64,000 nucleotides of DNA from Ceratodon purpureus (GCA_014871385.1 CM026426.1:27673037-27737036), one strand, 5' to 3'; shown: positions 23,600-38,200, counted from the stretch's first letter. Translations and numbers: made by a program. Notes: generated by a model from the letters alone, not told the origin.

Positions 23600-26500
23600 G
23601 GCGTTTTTATTATGCTGAAGCAAAAGTTGCTAAAACCACGGAGTTGTTGGTGTGGCTTACTTTGCTGCGTGAAGCAGACACCAATTTTTGAGGAGGTGTT
23701 TGCCGGAATGCTGACAAAGAGTACAACATAGGAGGTAGCTGCGGCAGAATTGGCGATTGCTCAGGTAAAGGCTGCAAAAGCAAGGTAACCGCTACTTAGC
23801 ATCCAGACACCCCAGCCATTTGATTATCAAGAGGTCCCTTCTTAGGATTTGCGTCTTGTTATTTATTATTTCCAATTAAATTAATTTTTTTATTTTCATA
23901 ATAATATTTTGGTTTTTATTAAATCTTCATGAAAATGCCTTAACCAAGCTGGTCTTCTTTAGGTTTGTTATAATTCTAGTTTCGTAATAACTAATTTTTC
24001 AATTCAAAAATTGAAACAACAAATTTTATAATTCCATTTTCAATGAATTAGCGTTGGCACTTCTTCATTCCATATACAAGATCTAGGATTGATTGTTTAA
24101 AGCAAAGGGTTTAGGGTTTAGAACTGAGGTTATAAGACTTATCCTCTAATATGTCAAGTGGTTCTTTCACCGCAATTAATTATTTATAGTTTATTTATCA
24201 ATGAGGTACAATGGCTAGTTTTGGTTCCAACAACCCTACACATTCCACCAAAAACAAGCAAGAAGAGTACTATAAAAGACAAACCAAGTGCAAAGGTTGG
24301 AGTTCATACATTAGTACGTACTTTGTTCAATCTATGCACTTAACCTCATAATATAGCTCGAGGACTAACGCTGGAATTAGAATGTGATGACACTATACAA
24401 GAGGAACTTAATCATGATTGAGTCGGTTATGTGATGCTCCCGCATGGCCTTAATAAAATTTATTTAATTATTATATTAAAATCCAAGTATTTGGCCTTTT
24501 GTACCACTTTGTTATTGAATCAATATTTCAGGTCATGTTAACATTCTCAAGGTCCGGATATTATTATGTATTACTTTGCCCAGCAATTAAAAAGAAGCAA
24601 GGGCATTTTTAGATACGGGTTACGATGTAATTTGGCAAGCCCTACCAAATAGACAAAGATAGGTTTATTGGAGCCACATTCTTTTTTCCAAAATAAGGAA
24701 TTATAGATTGTCCTATCAAAATTGATGTGACACAATAATGAAATTATATTGCTAGATATGGAGAAAAGCTTACAACAAGGATTGGGAGATATTGGTTTCA
24801 TTGATGTCTTGCCATGCTTTAAGCACTTCAAAGCTGTATGCATATTTTGCAATAGCTACTTGTCAGACCTAAGGGCTTTCTTAGTGTCATGCTAATGTTC
24901 TGTACAAGTTTGGTGAGACATGCTCTTCTAATTCAGTTATTACTAATACGTCTTGCTAACAAGAGGTGGAATAAGGAGTTAGACCTTGAGTGGCTAGCTA
25001 CCAGTGAAATAGTGTTGTTTGCTATAGAATAGATGGCTAAGCCAATAAAAGAGGTCCATAGTCTTGTGCTTTACAACAATGTGGATGCACGTCGAAAGAT
25101 TGTTCTAATGCGGGTAGAGATAAGATCTTGGGTGACATTGAAGGCAGTTAGAAGAGGCCCGTGGTCCTAAGATTCCTGGATCCACAATATCGACTATTTT
25201 GCATGGAAGGCTCAAATCTTAGGATCCTTGATTATAGCACAAGACGGAGAAAAGATGGACTAAATCTAGACGCCATCAATTTTGACATGCTTATCAACGT
25301 CAATAATTGTAGCTTCATCCAATTATATTTGCAAAGGAGCCACCCAAATGTAACTTGTTGTATCACTGGTTTTGAGATACCTGAATTGATTCAATAGTGG
25401 TGATGGACGTCATTTTTGTGCTTCATCACAAAATTGGACAGGCTGCGGTTCACAATGGCTGGAAATACAATACTGTTGGTGTTACCTGGCCCAGCCTCGG
25501 CAGTCAAGGACCCCAAGGCGGTGCGAACTAGCAGTGAATAGCTAGAAACTAGGAAACAGAAAGTATAAGCAAGGTAGTTACACAGGGACTTACACTCTTC
25601 ATTTTCTCGTAGTTGAGTCGGATCATAGTCTAGGTCACTTGGCCGCCGTTTTGTATGCCTGAGCGCTGCTCTTGAAGACCTTGGCACTCCCGTTATCAGA
25701 GACTATTCCTTGCTAAAACGCCTTGCCTCCTTGCTGTCTGAGGTTATGTCTTTCTTTCTCCTTGGTGACACTGTGCATGTATGACTCTAACCCTAGGCAT
25801 ATATGCGGTTTTGCTACTCTCTTATGTCTGATCATCATTGGTTTCACTCAATCTTTGGTCTGCCGTGGATATCTTGGTTTACTCCAACAATCCATTGGAG
25901 GCCTCAAGGCACACACACACACCCTGGTCAAGGATCTCCCGGCTCGAGTCTTGCCTTGAGAATCTCCACGCCCTCCCTTGATCTCCCTCCTCCCAACTGT
26001 CTGAGTCCGCTGCCAGGGATACTCTAGCCGCTATGACCGTGGCCTTCACGGTCACACCCTATAACCACTACTCCCTATTAGTCACCCACCGCCCCCCCTC
26101 TTTAACTACCAGCCCTACTCTTGGCTTCTCCATGGTGTTACCCAGACTAATAGTTGGAGAATGGCACTTTATTCTAAAAGCGGTCTTTGTTTGTCAATTA
26201 GGCTCATCCTTGTACGGGTGTCTGGAGGAGTTGTCCTTGCCATCCTTGATGACCCTCATTGCCCCTGCCCTGACAGGCATACGTTAGAGGCGGTCAAATT
26301 AAAGCTAGTCACAAACTTTGCTGAAGTAATGAAAGAAGAACCCAAAGTAAAGGCGCACACGTGAAATGGTTTATGCATGTGCACATCATGATAGATTTTT
26401 TTGTTGGAGCAGAGAACAAACATCATACTACCATGATGTACATCTTCAAATTACCATCCAGGGAAAGTTTTGAGTAGCCTTATGGATGTTGGATGGAACA

Positions 26501-27880
26501 AAAAGTTTCAAGCGGGGCAAGATGTTTAGAAATCTATTGTGTGCAAGGCTACCATGGTCCATTGCTATCATCTAGCAAGTCAGATTATATACTTGAATTT
26601 CCAATAGCTGCAATACAAAAAGGAGGGTGTTGCATAGGTAGCCATTGATCAAGCCGTGATTCATTACATGATTTGTGTCATAGCAAAATTTAAAGGTAAA
26701 GAATTACCTGGCATTGAAATTTGCAATTGCAAAAGGGGACCTAGTCTATGTGGACTTACAAAAATCAAGGAGAGGGAATTGTGGATGCCTACCAAAGACA
26801 ACATGTTGACGCGAGAGTTCGCCAAGTGGCTCTCCAATTTGACAAAAGAAGACCATGTTAAAATGCTCAAGCATATCCTCAACGAGAGTGGATTGAAGTA
26901 GCGCATCAGTTATCCAAAGGTGGTGATTAAGATACCAACTACCGCTCTAGCTAGTTGTTACATTGCAATAGAATGGATGAAGCTTTGGAAGTAGAATCAT
27001 GTTTTCTAGCGTGAGTTGCAAAAGATCAAGTTGTCTCTCAAATTCTCAATGAACATAACAACTTCATCTTGGAATGTCGGAGGAAATATAAGGACAATTA
27101 TCATGTGACTTCTGCCACTATGTGTGCCCTTCTTGGTCAATGGGGATAGGCATTCTTATATGAGGCTAGGCAGATGCGGAGCAAAATCAAGACAATGGAG
27201 TAGCTTTTGTTTTATGCCAAGGCATGGTTCTAGTTGTTTTTGGAAAAGCAAAAACACTCCGACGAGTTTGCTTAAGCTGCTTTTTTTAAGATGTTGAACA
27301 TTGTGAATCATTGAAGTCATGGCCGGAGAATAGCATCGACTACACCTAGAATCCTTCATTTGCCTTAATTGCCTTCTGGCACATCTTAGGTGCAAACATG
27401 AAGGAAATTTATTCCATCACCAATTCCTTCTGGAATGCTTCTATCAACAAGATAAAAACACCAAGTACCAAATTTGCAATGTAAGCCATAGACGTTTGAA
27501 TGTGGATATAAAATGACAATGACAACAAGAGGAAGGTGTTCTTGGTCCCTAAGAAACCTCCATTTTCTCAAAATTACAAGGTATTTTAGTCTTTGTATAT
27601 GTCAAGGAAGTACGTGGGGCTCTAGGATCTTTTCTTTACCAATTGTATGTCCAAGGAGCTAGTTGAATTCTTTAGTGTCCTAAAGAATTCTCTTGTAGCG
27701 GTGCATAAGATACAAGAGGAGTATAAGTCTTTAAACCACGTGACGAACTCAAAGAACCACAAGTACAACAAGTTCAAGTATCCAATTTTCACCGACAAGT
27801 TCACAAGTACACTAGTGGGTCTAGTGTACAATAAGTTTGGCATCACAAAGTTTGTGATTGCTGCAATCGTATGTTACTAA
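23600..27880. other. AT-rich DNA with scattered coding relics
   Basis: Islands of plausible protein occur, for example 26656-26901 (IAKFKGKELPGIEICNC and LTREFAKWLSNLTKEDHVKM) and 27647-27880 (IFTDKFTSTLVGLVYNKFGI), but each is broken within 80 codons. A GC-richer patch at 25.45-26.1 kb could be an LTR remnant; I found no paired end. No domain identified. Confidence 0.3.
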
Positions 27881-27903
27881 ATCCCCCCCCCCCTTTCCCT
27901 TCC

Positions 27904-28136
27904 TGCACATTTAACTCGGGTCAGGGTAAATGTACTCAAGGCTAATACTTTATGCTTTAGATGATAATGCCCCTATCATATGCTAATGTCTCTCTCTCCG
28001 CTGAACGTTTAGCTTGACCCGAGCTAAATATACCATTCTTTGTATTTTTTGAGCCAACCTCCCAATGACTTGACATGTCTATCATATCATTTGGTATTTG
28101 GCTTGCATTTTTAGCTCAAGTCAAGCTAATTGTGCA
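27904..28136. repeat. Palindrome cluster 1 (3 copies)
   Basis: Three ~33-bp near-palindromes at 27904-27935, 28003-28033 and 28104-28136 share arms like TGCACATTTAGCT and AGCTAAATGTGCA around a 7-bp centre. Their starts are about 100 bp apart. They belong to the same family as the copies at 32.19-32.63 kb and 34.2 kb. Confidence 0.7.
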
Positions 28137-28800
28137 TATCTGTACTACTATAACTGAGGGTCTAACCTTCTCTTCCTGTTATTGCAAGATGGAATTCATG
28201 ACTTATGCTTGCATCTACAAGACTGTCCAGAGCAAAGTCTACACGGAAAAAAATTAAGTTCATCTTTGCTCTTTGAAAGGCCGACTTGATAATAGACGGG
28301 TAACCTATAGATGAGAGGAAATTTTCTTACACACCTCCCAAGAGTAAGGATAAGATAAAGGAGGTTATTGCTGAAAATGAGGACATTGATCACTACAACA
28401 ACAATAATGACAGGGACTTTGAGTTTGTTCTTAGGTCTAAGGAAAGGGCACAAATCAAGCACCTTATCCATGCCAACATCTCGAGAAAACTCCAATGAAC
28501 ATGCCCTTAGATCCTATTTGAAAGAGGGCTCTCAATGTCTTCTACGTTGTCACTGCACCGTCCCAGAGTCGAGTCAAACAAATGAATGATACATCCGACG
28601 ATGAAATTCAAGTTGCGCCTACACTGTCTTGCAAGTGGGATAGGACTTGGCATCTGAAGCCCTAATTTATGTAGTCAACATCCCTTAAAACACAACACAT
28701 GAAAAATCTAATCTTTAAGTAGTTTCTAAAGGTGTAGTTGTAAGCATAGCAAAGGGGGAAGGAGGCAGCATTACAACATCAAGAAGAGATGCTCATGAGT

Positions 28801-28881
28801 TGTACACAAAAAGCTTCAAATAAGCATATAGCGAAGAATGTTGCACACAAAAAGCTTCAAATAAGCATATAGCAAAGAATC
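28801..28881. repeat. 41-bp tandem duplication
   Basis: A 41-bp unit containing ACAAAAAGCTTCAAATAAGC is present twice with two or three differences. Confidence 0.85.
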
Positions 28882-31800
28882 AAATGTCGATTGGAAATAT
28901 ACTATTTATGTTATAGGAGATTATAGCTCATTTGGCAGAAGCTCTAGTGGACCTTGGCACAATAGATAGTATTTTCAACCCTTCTCCCAACCCTACTTCT
29001 CGAAGTCCCATAAGCCCTCCTTCTCATGTTGTTGCCCCTGCCCCTCGGAGTCACATAGGGCCTACTTCCCTAGCAGCCTACAATTAATGAATCTCGTCAT
29101 TGAATGCATAGGTATGAACTGATTACTACTGTTGTTGTTGTCTCAGCAACTACTTATCCGTCGACACCCGAAAGTTCCTGAGGTAGAATTGATGATGTTG
29201 TGGACTGATTAGGCTATACTTTTGACTGGATGTGAATATGAAGTGTGCTGTTCTTTAAAGCTCAAAGCTGATTTTGAGCATTTTGGTGTAGTTTTTGAGC
29301 ATTTTAATCACTTTCCAGGGTGTCATAAGGTATCTTACACGCATCGTCATAAAAAGAACATCCTCAATTGAAACTAAATTTGACAACTAGTTCTAAATCA
29401 TGAAAATGAACTTTTCCAAAGTCTTAATTTCTTCATTTGGTGCCTTCTATTGTCTTTAGAGGATGTTTTTTTCAATATATAGAACCATGTTCAGTGAAAA
29501 AAAAACGCACAAAAAGTATTGCGAAAGTGACCCTCCTAAAAACATCCTTGCAGTACTTTTGGAACCCTAAACCAATTAATGAGTATATGAATTGACTATT
29601 TTAGAATACCTTTTAAACATACAGAGGGCACCACTTAATTAAAAGTGATTTTTTGATAGTTTTGATTCTTTTGTAGTCACTTTTTCAAATGACTGCATTC
29701 ACTTAGCTTGGATTTAAAGCCTTCATACAATAACTTAAAAGTGTCTACTTTGCACAAAAAATTTCCAAGTTGTAGAAAAATTAGTTGAGAATCTATATTA
29801 ACAAATGTAAATTGACTTCAATTACATCTTTCCATCACTAAATGCAATTTTTGCAAACGGGGTGAAACTAGCAAATAGCTAAGCACTTTTTTGGTCCACT
29901 TTATTGTGCTTCTTTCCGTATACACTTTGGCCAGTGTCGCACATGTGCGAAGAGATTTTGTAGACAACAATTTTAATCTTGAAGAACCAATTTGCTAAAT
30001 TTTGTGACTTCTAGAATCAGTTAGCTTATTGGAATGGGAAAATCAGTGTAAAAAGGACTATTTGTACATTGAATTTCAATAGGTTATAAAAAAGGGTTAT
30101 GAATGGTGAATAGGACAATTAGTTATAACTGAGTGTCTTTTTTCTTGCTACAAAGGGACGAACTTTGGAGTCAATTGTTAATCCTTGTGAAGAAGGCTCT
30201 TTCCATAGTGTGGGAATTGTGTGTGTGTTAGCCAATTGGAATTTAGCGAATTAGGACAATATAAAATATATATTGAAAAAGAGTTGGAGACTGTGAAGAT
30301 TAAATGTACTTTGGAGATTTGAAAATAATATAATATAATATCAAATATTAATTTGGTGACAATTTGGAGTTGAGTGTAATGTTGATGTAAGGATGAGTGA
30401 TGAATGTGATTAATTAATTAAATTGTACATTGCCTATTGTTTAATCTGAAATCAGATACTAAGAGAGAGAGTGCAAAGACTTGAGAGTGATTGGAGAATG
30501 ATGTATGAGCTGTGAGTGGAAAAAGCCAATTAAAAAAAGAATGATTAATGGAAAGGAAATCAAATTTTGGTGAATTGAAGTTAATACAAAAAGGAATTTA
30601 ATTTAGATTATTTATTTTCTTAGAGATGGGTGTTGTTGTAGTGGAAAGAAAAATACCTATAATTTATTACCGATTGGCTGAGCAGCGCCTAATTAGTATG
30701 AAAAGGAGAAATCGATGAAGTGAAATTTATGGAGCAAAGGAGCGTTTGATAAATCGAAGAAGCCAATAGGAAGTCGGATTATAAGAGATGAGTTTCTCAA
30801 CTTTATATAATGTGTTTTGGAGTCATAACTAGACCGTGTATGTAGAAAATATAAAGAACCTTTATCATTTGTCCATTGGGTAACCAATTATTAATGTTGA
30901 CAACCTAGCAATGAACCTGCCAATAGCCTCCCCGGTGAACAAACTTAGATTTATTTGAATTATTTCAATTAAGTAAATATACTAATTCTACAAATTTCAA
31001 TCATGCTACTACAAGAGGTCATTCCTGAATACTACGGCCTTGTTGTAAAGGGCCCTAGTTTCACCTATTTCAAGGTCAATTCTCACTCTGAGCAAAGTAC
31101 AGAGATTGGAGCACTCTTTGTAGAGAGGTCTAGTACCTTGAAAGTTTTTCCATTGTTGCGGAGCACTACATTACAAATTATGTAGGGACTAGCTTGCAAT
31201 AGAAATTGAGAATAAGATTTTGAGCTAAAGTGCACTTGCTTTAAAAAAATTATTTGAAACCATAATACCATATCTGCATTGCTGCTAAAGTAAAACTTTT
31301 TGATAGCCCTAAAGAAGTGGTGCAGCAATGTAGTGTTGCTTGCGCATTTCAAAAATTACATATATTGTATATCATTTTAGATTACATTTATACATAGTAT
31401 CATTCAAAAGTAAGATCAATAATTATATATTTCACGTATTTGAAAAGAGCTGTGATTCAAGTAAATAAATGATATCATTTCAGAACCAGGAAGTTAATAA
31501 ATACAAGGTATTGCAATTTGAAGATTAGAGCATGTCATTGGAAGGCTTTGAAAGAGCTATGAGTCTTCTAATAGTTGCTCAAAATGTATTTATCTGATGA
31601 TGTATAATTAATCTATTAACATTCATGGAAATCATATACCCTTATTGTATTTTTTTTAATAATCACATATCAAGCAACCACTTTTACTTTTTTTTGCGCA
31701 ATGCCATGGTTTGGATAGAGTAGGATCATCCTCCCTACTTTTTATAGCACTTGCTTAAAAAGTTGATTGCTACTAAGTTGTGGTGCCTTGACTAGTCCAA

Positions 31801-31890
31801 TCAACAAAAAACTCTCAAAAGAGACTTGCCATTCAAATTTCTATTATTTTTGATGTACTTGTGATGATGATCAAACAACAATATTCTCTC
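28882..31890. other. AT-rich intergenic DNA
   Basis: Over 3 kb without a credible gene. A 60-codon frame at 31003-31185 is the longest forward ORF and has no recognisable content. Confidence 0.5.
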
Positions 31891-32187
31891 AATTACAGAG
31901 AGCAGAGAGCACATGATGCAGCACAGAACATATGCATCAGAGTAAGGTTATTTTTATGTGGAACAAGGTCAATTCCGCATGACTGGTCCATACCAGGGTC
32001 CTTCAAATCATAGCAGTTTTGTATCTCCATCTGCTCCTCATTGTCAACCTCTATTACAAACTTGATGGGCTTGTAGAATTGCTCCACAACATTGACGTCA
32101 TTGGTTGCCCTTCAAAAGTAATTAAATACTTTTATGGGTGGAAGCTCTGCAAATTGCAGAGAACACGAGTGGTCTATGTCAAGGAAA

Positions 32188-32625
32188 TGCTCAATTAGCT
32201 CTAGCCAAGCTAAATGTGCAGCTAAAGACGAAGCAAACCGGTTTTTCATGCACATCTAACTTGAGTCGAGCTAAATGTGCAAATGATGTTTTCTGATCCA
32301 ACCTATCAATAGACACATTCAGCTAGAGTTGAGCTAAATGTGCAATGACCACAACATTCAAGCAAATCTCGAGTATAAGCTAGCGTCTACAAACTTATGG
32401 AATTATTTGTTGTTTGGATATGCTTAAGCAATATAGTAGCAGATTTGCATCTTAAATAATTTATGTTGTACTTTTGATACGATTGACACACCTAGCTTGA
32501 TACAAGATTAACCTACAAGCACTGAGGGCGTGCATTGTGCAAATTTGGCTTGTATCAAGCTAAATGTGCACTACTAAACTAAACATTTAGCCTACATATT
32601 AAGCTCAATACGAGCTAAATGTTCA
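32188..32625. repeat. Palindrome cluster 2 (5 copies)
   Basis: Copies lie at 32188-32220, 32249-32281, 32312-32344, 32536-32570 and 32599-32625. The first three start 61 and 63 bp apart. The arms approach TGCACATTTAGCT/AGCTAAATGTGCA while the centre varies (for example TTGAGTC, CTTGTATC). The right arm, GAGCTAAATGTGCA, is the best conserved part. Confidence 0.75.
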
Positions 32626-33599
32626 AGGTTTGTAACAATTCAGAGAACCAAAATAAGCCGTATATCTCATCTAATATTGGAAATTTTAAATTCTACAATT
32701 AAAGTTCTATGAGTTGATAGTTACTATTACTAAACAAGGAATTTGGATGGCATTTTGCTCCAATTCTTCCGGCATTGCACACATCCACTATATATATATA
32801 TATGTTTGGAAAAAAAATATTAATCAACTACTAATGAAATGCCTACCTCTCAACCATTAGGAATCTTGTGCAGATATGAATGTCCTCCTACAAATTCTTT
32901 GCAATTGTTAAAACCCTAGTTGTTAGTGCCTACATTTCATACACAAAATTGCAATGAAATCACTAGATTACATTGCTACAACCTTTGCATCCATCTAATA
33001 CCAACTTGGACCTTTATATGTATTATAAAAAATGCATAGATAATTTCTACAAGTTGCTATTTCCATCCATTTCATTTAACAAAAGAAGAGTTACTTCCTA
33101 AACATTCTACAGCAATTAACCTTTCTAATAAGAGATGATAATCTTACCAAAGAATTCAAATTCACCTCCTCCACTCTTGCAATTGAAACTTGTTTAAAAT
33201 TTATATAAGTTGAGGATTTAGCTATAAAGCAGAGAATCTTTATCCGAGACCCTCAATCCTGTATCCTAAATGCTCAACCTTATACCCTCAAATCCTATAT
33301 CTTAAACCTATAATCTACAGCCGTCCCTACGACATAGGCCACGGTCCCTACAAGATGGGCTCTAACATCAAGGTCGTAAATCTTAGACCCTTTATTGTAG
33401 ACCCTTGATTGTAGACCTTATCAGCATATCTATATTTTTTGTCAAGGTTGTGGCTTCAATTGAGTAATGGATGCACCCCACCTTCAATGTCCAGTAGATT
33501 GCTAAAGCCATAACATGTGACAAAGCAATTCCCGATAGATTTGCTTTCCTGCTTCAAAGAACACTTCTTTGATGTGGTCAAAACGCCCAACTGAGAACA

Positions 33600-35245
33600 A
33601 AATCATCCTTTTTCCTCCCCACTCTTGTGTATGCCAATCTTAAATATTCTTATGATGCAACACTAAAGATAGGCATAGTGCTTCTTGAGTTAGTTCTATT
33701 CTCTTGTCGGAAGTGTTCATTGTTCTTTGAAACCTTTGGTCTTGAACTCTGTCAAGCGGGTGGTGTTCTTGCATGTTCTAAAATCAAGTGGGTACACAAG
33801 TTCCTAAAGGTAGGATATTGAAGTGGTCAAATGCTGAGCAAGCATGTGCGATCTTTTTTAATTGTTTGTAAGTTTGTACATTCTTTACCGTAGCTACTAT
33901 AGGATTTGCTTTGTAAAACTTTTGTCATTGGTTTCATGTTGGTGGAAAATGTTCTCCCACTTGAGCTAGACAACTAGAGTCCTAGAATTTAAGCTCACTC
34001 TTATATATGAATTTTCATTCGAAATTGTTTAAGGTATAAGGTGATTTTTGGTCACTATCAATTGTTGTGTAATACATGTTCAGCGAGTTACAAATTCAAA
34101 TTTTGCAAGTTGTCTCACTTGCTATCGTAAATGTTTGAATATCTTACTTGTATACGCTTCAGATATATGCGACTACATTCACAAAATGCTATTATGCACA
34201 TTTAGCTCGACTTGAGCTAAATGTTCAATTCTCATACATTCTACAATTACACCATGTTGTTCAGCATGTTCAAGTTGAATTTTACTAACTTCACTATTGT
34301 CTATTTGCTTTTGCTCTAGTAGGAACTTAGTTAAATATAGCATAATCATCGACAACGACCTCTTGGATGTCGTCCATAAAGCTTCATTCTTGCCTAGCAT
34401 CTAAGATGCACATTTACCCCCCTTCAAGGTTCTACCAAGATATTCATGGGTGGAAAAAGTTGTTCAAATGAGAAACAAGTCCAATGTTTCTATTGCAAAG
34501 GAGATTGTTGACAATCTACATATGACGGTTATTCTTAGGTTTAATAGCCCTTTAAGTGATAAACATGTTGCCATTAAGAAATAATGCACATTTTATTCGG
34601 AAGAGGCCTCTTGACAAATGGCCTTATTCAAACAAGCATTGGCCTATCAAACTCATGTTCTATAGCGGGATGATTCTATTTTGTCACCATTAATACGCCA
34701 CATGCAACTCTGTCATGGCCATAAGACGTCAACCAATTGGCAGTAGAATTTGTGCATACCAGAGTTTGTCAAGATCAATCTTGATCCCAACCGTTACAAA
34801 ATCCTTAGTTATCCAAGTGAAATGATCCATCCATTTTGTTGCAAGGAACTCTTGTTGTTCCAGATGTTGTATCCAACTTTTTCCTTGTCTACAAATCAAA
34901 GCGTTGCAGATGAGGATGTATTTTGGGACAACTATGCAATTCATATGACATGTGAAGCTAGACGTTCATAGGCGGTTCTATTAAGACACAACTAGTAGGA
35001 ATGTAGTAATTTATTGAAGGTGTTGATGATTGCCCTATCACTTGAAGCGCATCACGGGCATAAGTGAAACTTCATTCTACGCATATGTAGAATTGGCTAC
35101 TGCGGGTATTGTTGCACAACCGCACGGTTATACTAGAAAAACAAAACCAAGGTTTCCCATAGTTGTCACTACAACAAGTCTTTGTCTGATTCTCAATACA
35201 AATGTCAATCATAAGAAACAAGTAAAGGCAAAGACACACTAAGAT
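33600..35245 (+). pseudogene. Coding relics of unknown family
   Basis: Readable pieces are 33627-33821 (YANLKYSYDATLKIGIVLLE and ELCQAGGVLACSKIKWVHKF) and one frame over 34440-34970 with three stops (SIAKEIVDNLHMTVILRFNS, then FVKINLDPNRYKILSYPSEM). A third is 35030-35242 (HLKRITGISETSFYAYVELA). They are on the same strand and may be parts of one decayed gene. No family recognised. Confidence 0.3.
34195..34227. repeat. Palindrome, best-formed single copy
   Basis: This copy has arms TGCACATTTAGCTC and GAGCTAAATGTTCA with centre GACTT, close to a perfect 33-bp dyad. Confidence 0.75.
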
Positions 35246-35249
35246 GGAC

Positions 35250-38200
35250 TCGCTCCTTCTTACCTCTCTACTTGCAGAGGCTTAACAACTACTTCAAGCA
35301 AGGAAGGCAACTTTGGCAAGACACAAGCAAAGAAATAAAAAGAAGAGTAAGTGAAGAACATAAGAGCCAAAGGCTTATTATGTACAGTACATTAAATTCA
35401 CTGGCTACGCTCAAAAATCTAGATTCACAAAAGACAAAAAGTGGCACCTAAAAAGTCAAAGGTGCCTAGTCATTGGTGACTAAGCAAATCAACTCTAGAA
35501 CCGAGAAACTTCCGGTCTAGGGCCGGTAACTTACTTTTCAACCATCACTAGATAGTAAATAAACTTACTCAAGTGCGAGCAACCGGGTGCACAATGGGCT
35601 CCATCATCATTGCTTCTGTCACCCTACTGTTAATCTTCTACTACCATCCTATAAACAACAATAATACTTCAAAATAAACACATAACTACAAAAGATGTTC
35701 AAATAAGTGACTTCTTTGAGAGAAGATGATTCTCCTTGGACCACTCTATAGTGTAGTGAACTAGAAAATTGCAAATATCAAAGGATGGGACACTTAAAGC
35801 CCACGGTGGGGTCATCTGCAAAGATTAGTTCCTCCAATTAGAGCAACTCTAGCAACATGAAAAAGCTTCTTGGGGTGGTGAAATATCTACTAGTGGAGGA
35901 AGAATGTCTTCTAGTAACGCATATACATCCACTCGTAAGCTACAAGTGGCCAATGGTAAAGCATGCACATCCTCTACTAAGTATAGAGAGAAATCTTGGA
36001 TGGTAGAGATATCCACTAGTTCATAGCCCAAGCCAAGTGGCATTCCACTCGAGAAGAAGAAGAAGGGTCTACCAACCCCTCTCTAGAACCATCATTCTAG
36101 GTTGAAGGAGATACCTCTCTAACCTAAGACTCCATATCTAAGAACTTTTTACATGAAGAAAGAGATCTTAAGGGAACAAACCTTCTCCATGCTTGGAATG
36201 GTTCCACTTTGGGGGGAATTGGTTCGGTCTGCCTCTTAAACATTCTCTTACCTTCCCAGCACTTCTCTTAATTTGCTCAAAGCTCCCTCTTTATCCTCAC
36301 TATTTCCCTCCAAGTATCCCTAGCAGCAGATAGGTTGTCTTTCACTTCTTCCCATCGAAATAACTTACGAAGAGCCTGGTGAAGAGTTCTTGCCTCTAAG
36401 ATCTCCACTTTGTTGTCTTAAATACTTCAGGTCACCTCCTTGGATTTAGAGATTTACCTTCTTCATCAATAATGGCTTATGTGAGGAATTGGAGATGATT
36501 AGTTGAGCCTCTTTTGTGGTGATGGGGAAAGCTTGTAAGCCTCCAGGGTGCAAGAGATGATAAAGCCTCCCTTGTTAAGATGGCTAGAATTTCCTCCTCT
36601 ACTTTGAGATATTATGGCCATCCGATTCCAAAAAATTGTGAAGTGCTTCCGAAGGTAGTCCTCCTCCGGCTCAAGACAACCACAATGCTCTTGTAGATGC
36701 AAGAGATATGCAGTCAAAAAGGTTTTAGAGATATTACACCTTTTGGATTACCCGGAGTTTAGGATGAATTGCTTCTTTTGTCAAGATCCTCCAATCATGT
36801 GAAACAAGCTCAAAAAATGCTTAAATATACATATTGGCTAATAAGACGGTGGCTCTTTAGTTCCAAATCAGGTTAAAAATTTGATTTGACAATCTCTACC
36901 ACCCAGCAAATTTGCTCATTCTTGATCCTACTACTATATAACACTTTGATGAGTCATAAAATCCGGTTGTGTACCTACTCAATAGCTCTTGGTCCACCTT
37001 TGATTGCCACTTCTCTTTTGCAAAAGAATACACCTCTCTCCATAGCGTTAGGGACCATGCATTAAGATTGACTCATGAAGACCTCGGGTGTTTTTGGGAG
37101 GTAGTAGTTGTTCCTCAAACCTTCTTTGTAACACATTCTATGGATTATTATACAATGAATAGCACTCCATCCAGTTTCCGTAAGATTATCCTTCAACTCT
37201 TCTCCTTCCAATGTGGCCACCAACTTCTTAGGGCTGACCCTTGCAAGTTTGTGTACTCTTCGAGCGGTTATAGCTCCCCAAAATACTTTCACTTTTGTTC
37301 AAACAAGCCCCCTTCTTCAATGACAATACTAAACTCTACCATTAACTTTAGTGAGGCCATGAAACAAAATAATAATTTAATGATTGGTATAGTATACTAA
37401 AGAAACTCTTGAATATAAAATTATCTTCACATAAATGACACTATTTGAACATAAAAGAGAAGATAATAGTTAAATATCAAGACACTCAAAAAGCACAACT
37501 CAGAGTTTATGGAAAATTGAAAAAGTAGTTCCAAGGGGAGGAAAATAGGAGGTAGCGAGAGGTTATAGAAGGTAGCCAGCGGAAATCGGGAGGATTTAGG
37601 CTAGAGTTGAAAAAGCAAGAATATCCCCACAGTGACAATACAAGACACTTTTCAACCTCCTTCTACAACATCGCTCTTTGTCAACCTCAAGTTCCAACTC
37701 TAATATGAAACCCTAAGGTTGCAGACTTTGATTTCTTCTTTAGAAATCCTCCATCTTGCCCCAAGCTGCTTCTCGTTGTTGTCTCTTTGCTCCAAGACCT
37801 CCTTCTTACTTCAAGAACTCCTCTTGCTCCTACCACCCTAGTTTCTTTTTCCCCTAACTCTCTTTTCTACTATTTCCTTCCTAAAAGCTTCACAATTTTT
37901 TAAGTTCATTAACCTTGAACCCTCTTTTTATATGTATGGATTCCTTTTCTTCATCTTCCCTCAGAAGAAACTCTCTTAGATACTCAACAAAGCACCTCTC
38001 AATACATGCACTTAAAAAACAAAATTAGAAAATAAGTCCAAAAATCCAAATTTACTCCTTCACGCTCACAAATAAAAATTAGAGTTTTGTCAAAAAGCAA
38101 AATGTAGTAGCGCCCTTACAAGGCTTGGTGGTGGCTCGCAACAAGGCGGTAGCAAAGGGCAACGGCGAAGGCGCAGCGCATAAGCGCTAAATAAGGTCAA

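Noticed and set aside
24108..24125. Telomere-like GGGTTTAGGGTTTAG
   Set aside because: Only about two units; too short for an interstitial telomere array.
25450..26060. Possible solo LTR
   Set aside because: GC-richer composition only; no TG...CA ends, duplication or paired copy could be found.
28391..30643. CACTACAACAACA at 28391 and its inverse at 30643, resembling CACTA ends
   Set aside because: The match is only 13 bp and then diverges, the 3-bp flanks differ (GAT and GAA), there are no TGACT subterminal repeats, and the left site lies in a coding-like Asn repeat.
27904..34227. CRISPR-like array from the repeated palindromes
   Set aside because: Spacing is irregular over kilobases, repeats are variable, no cas-like genes are present and the context is eukaryotic.
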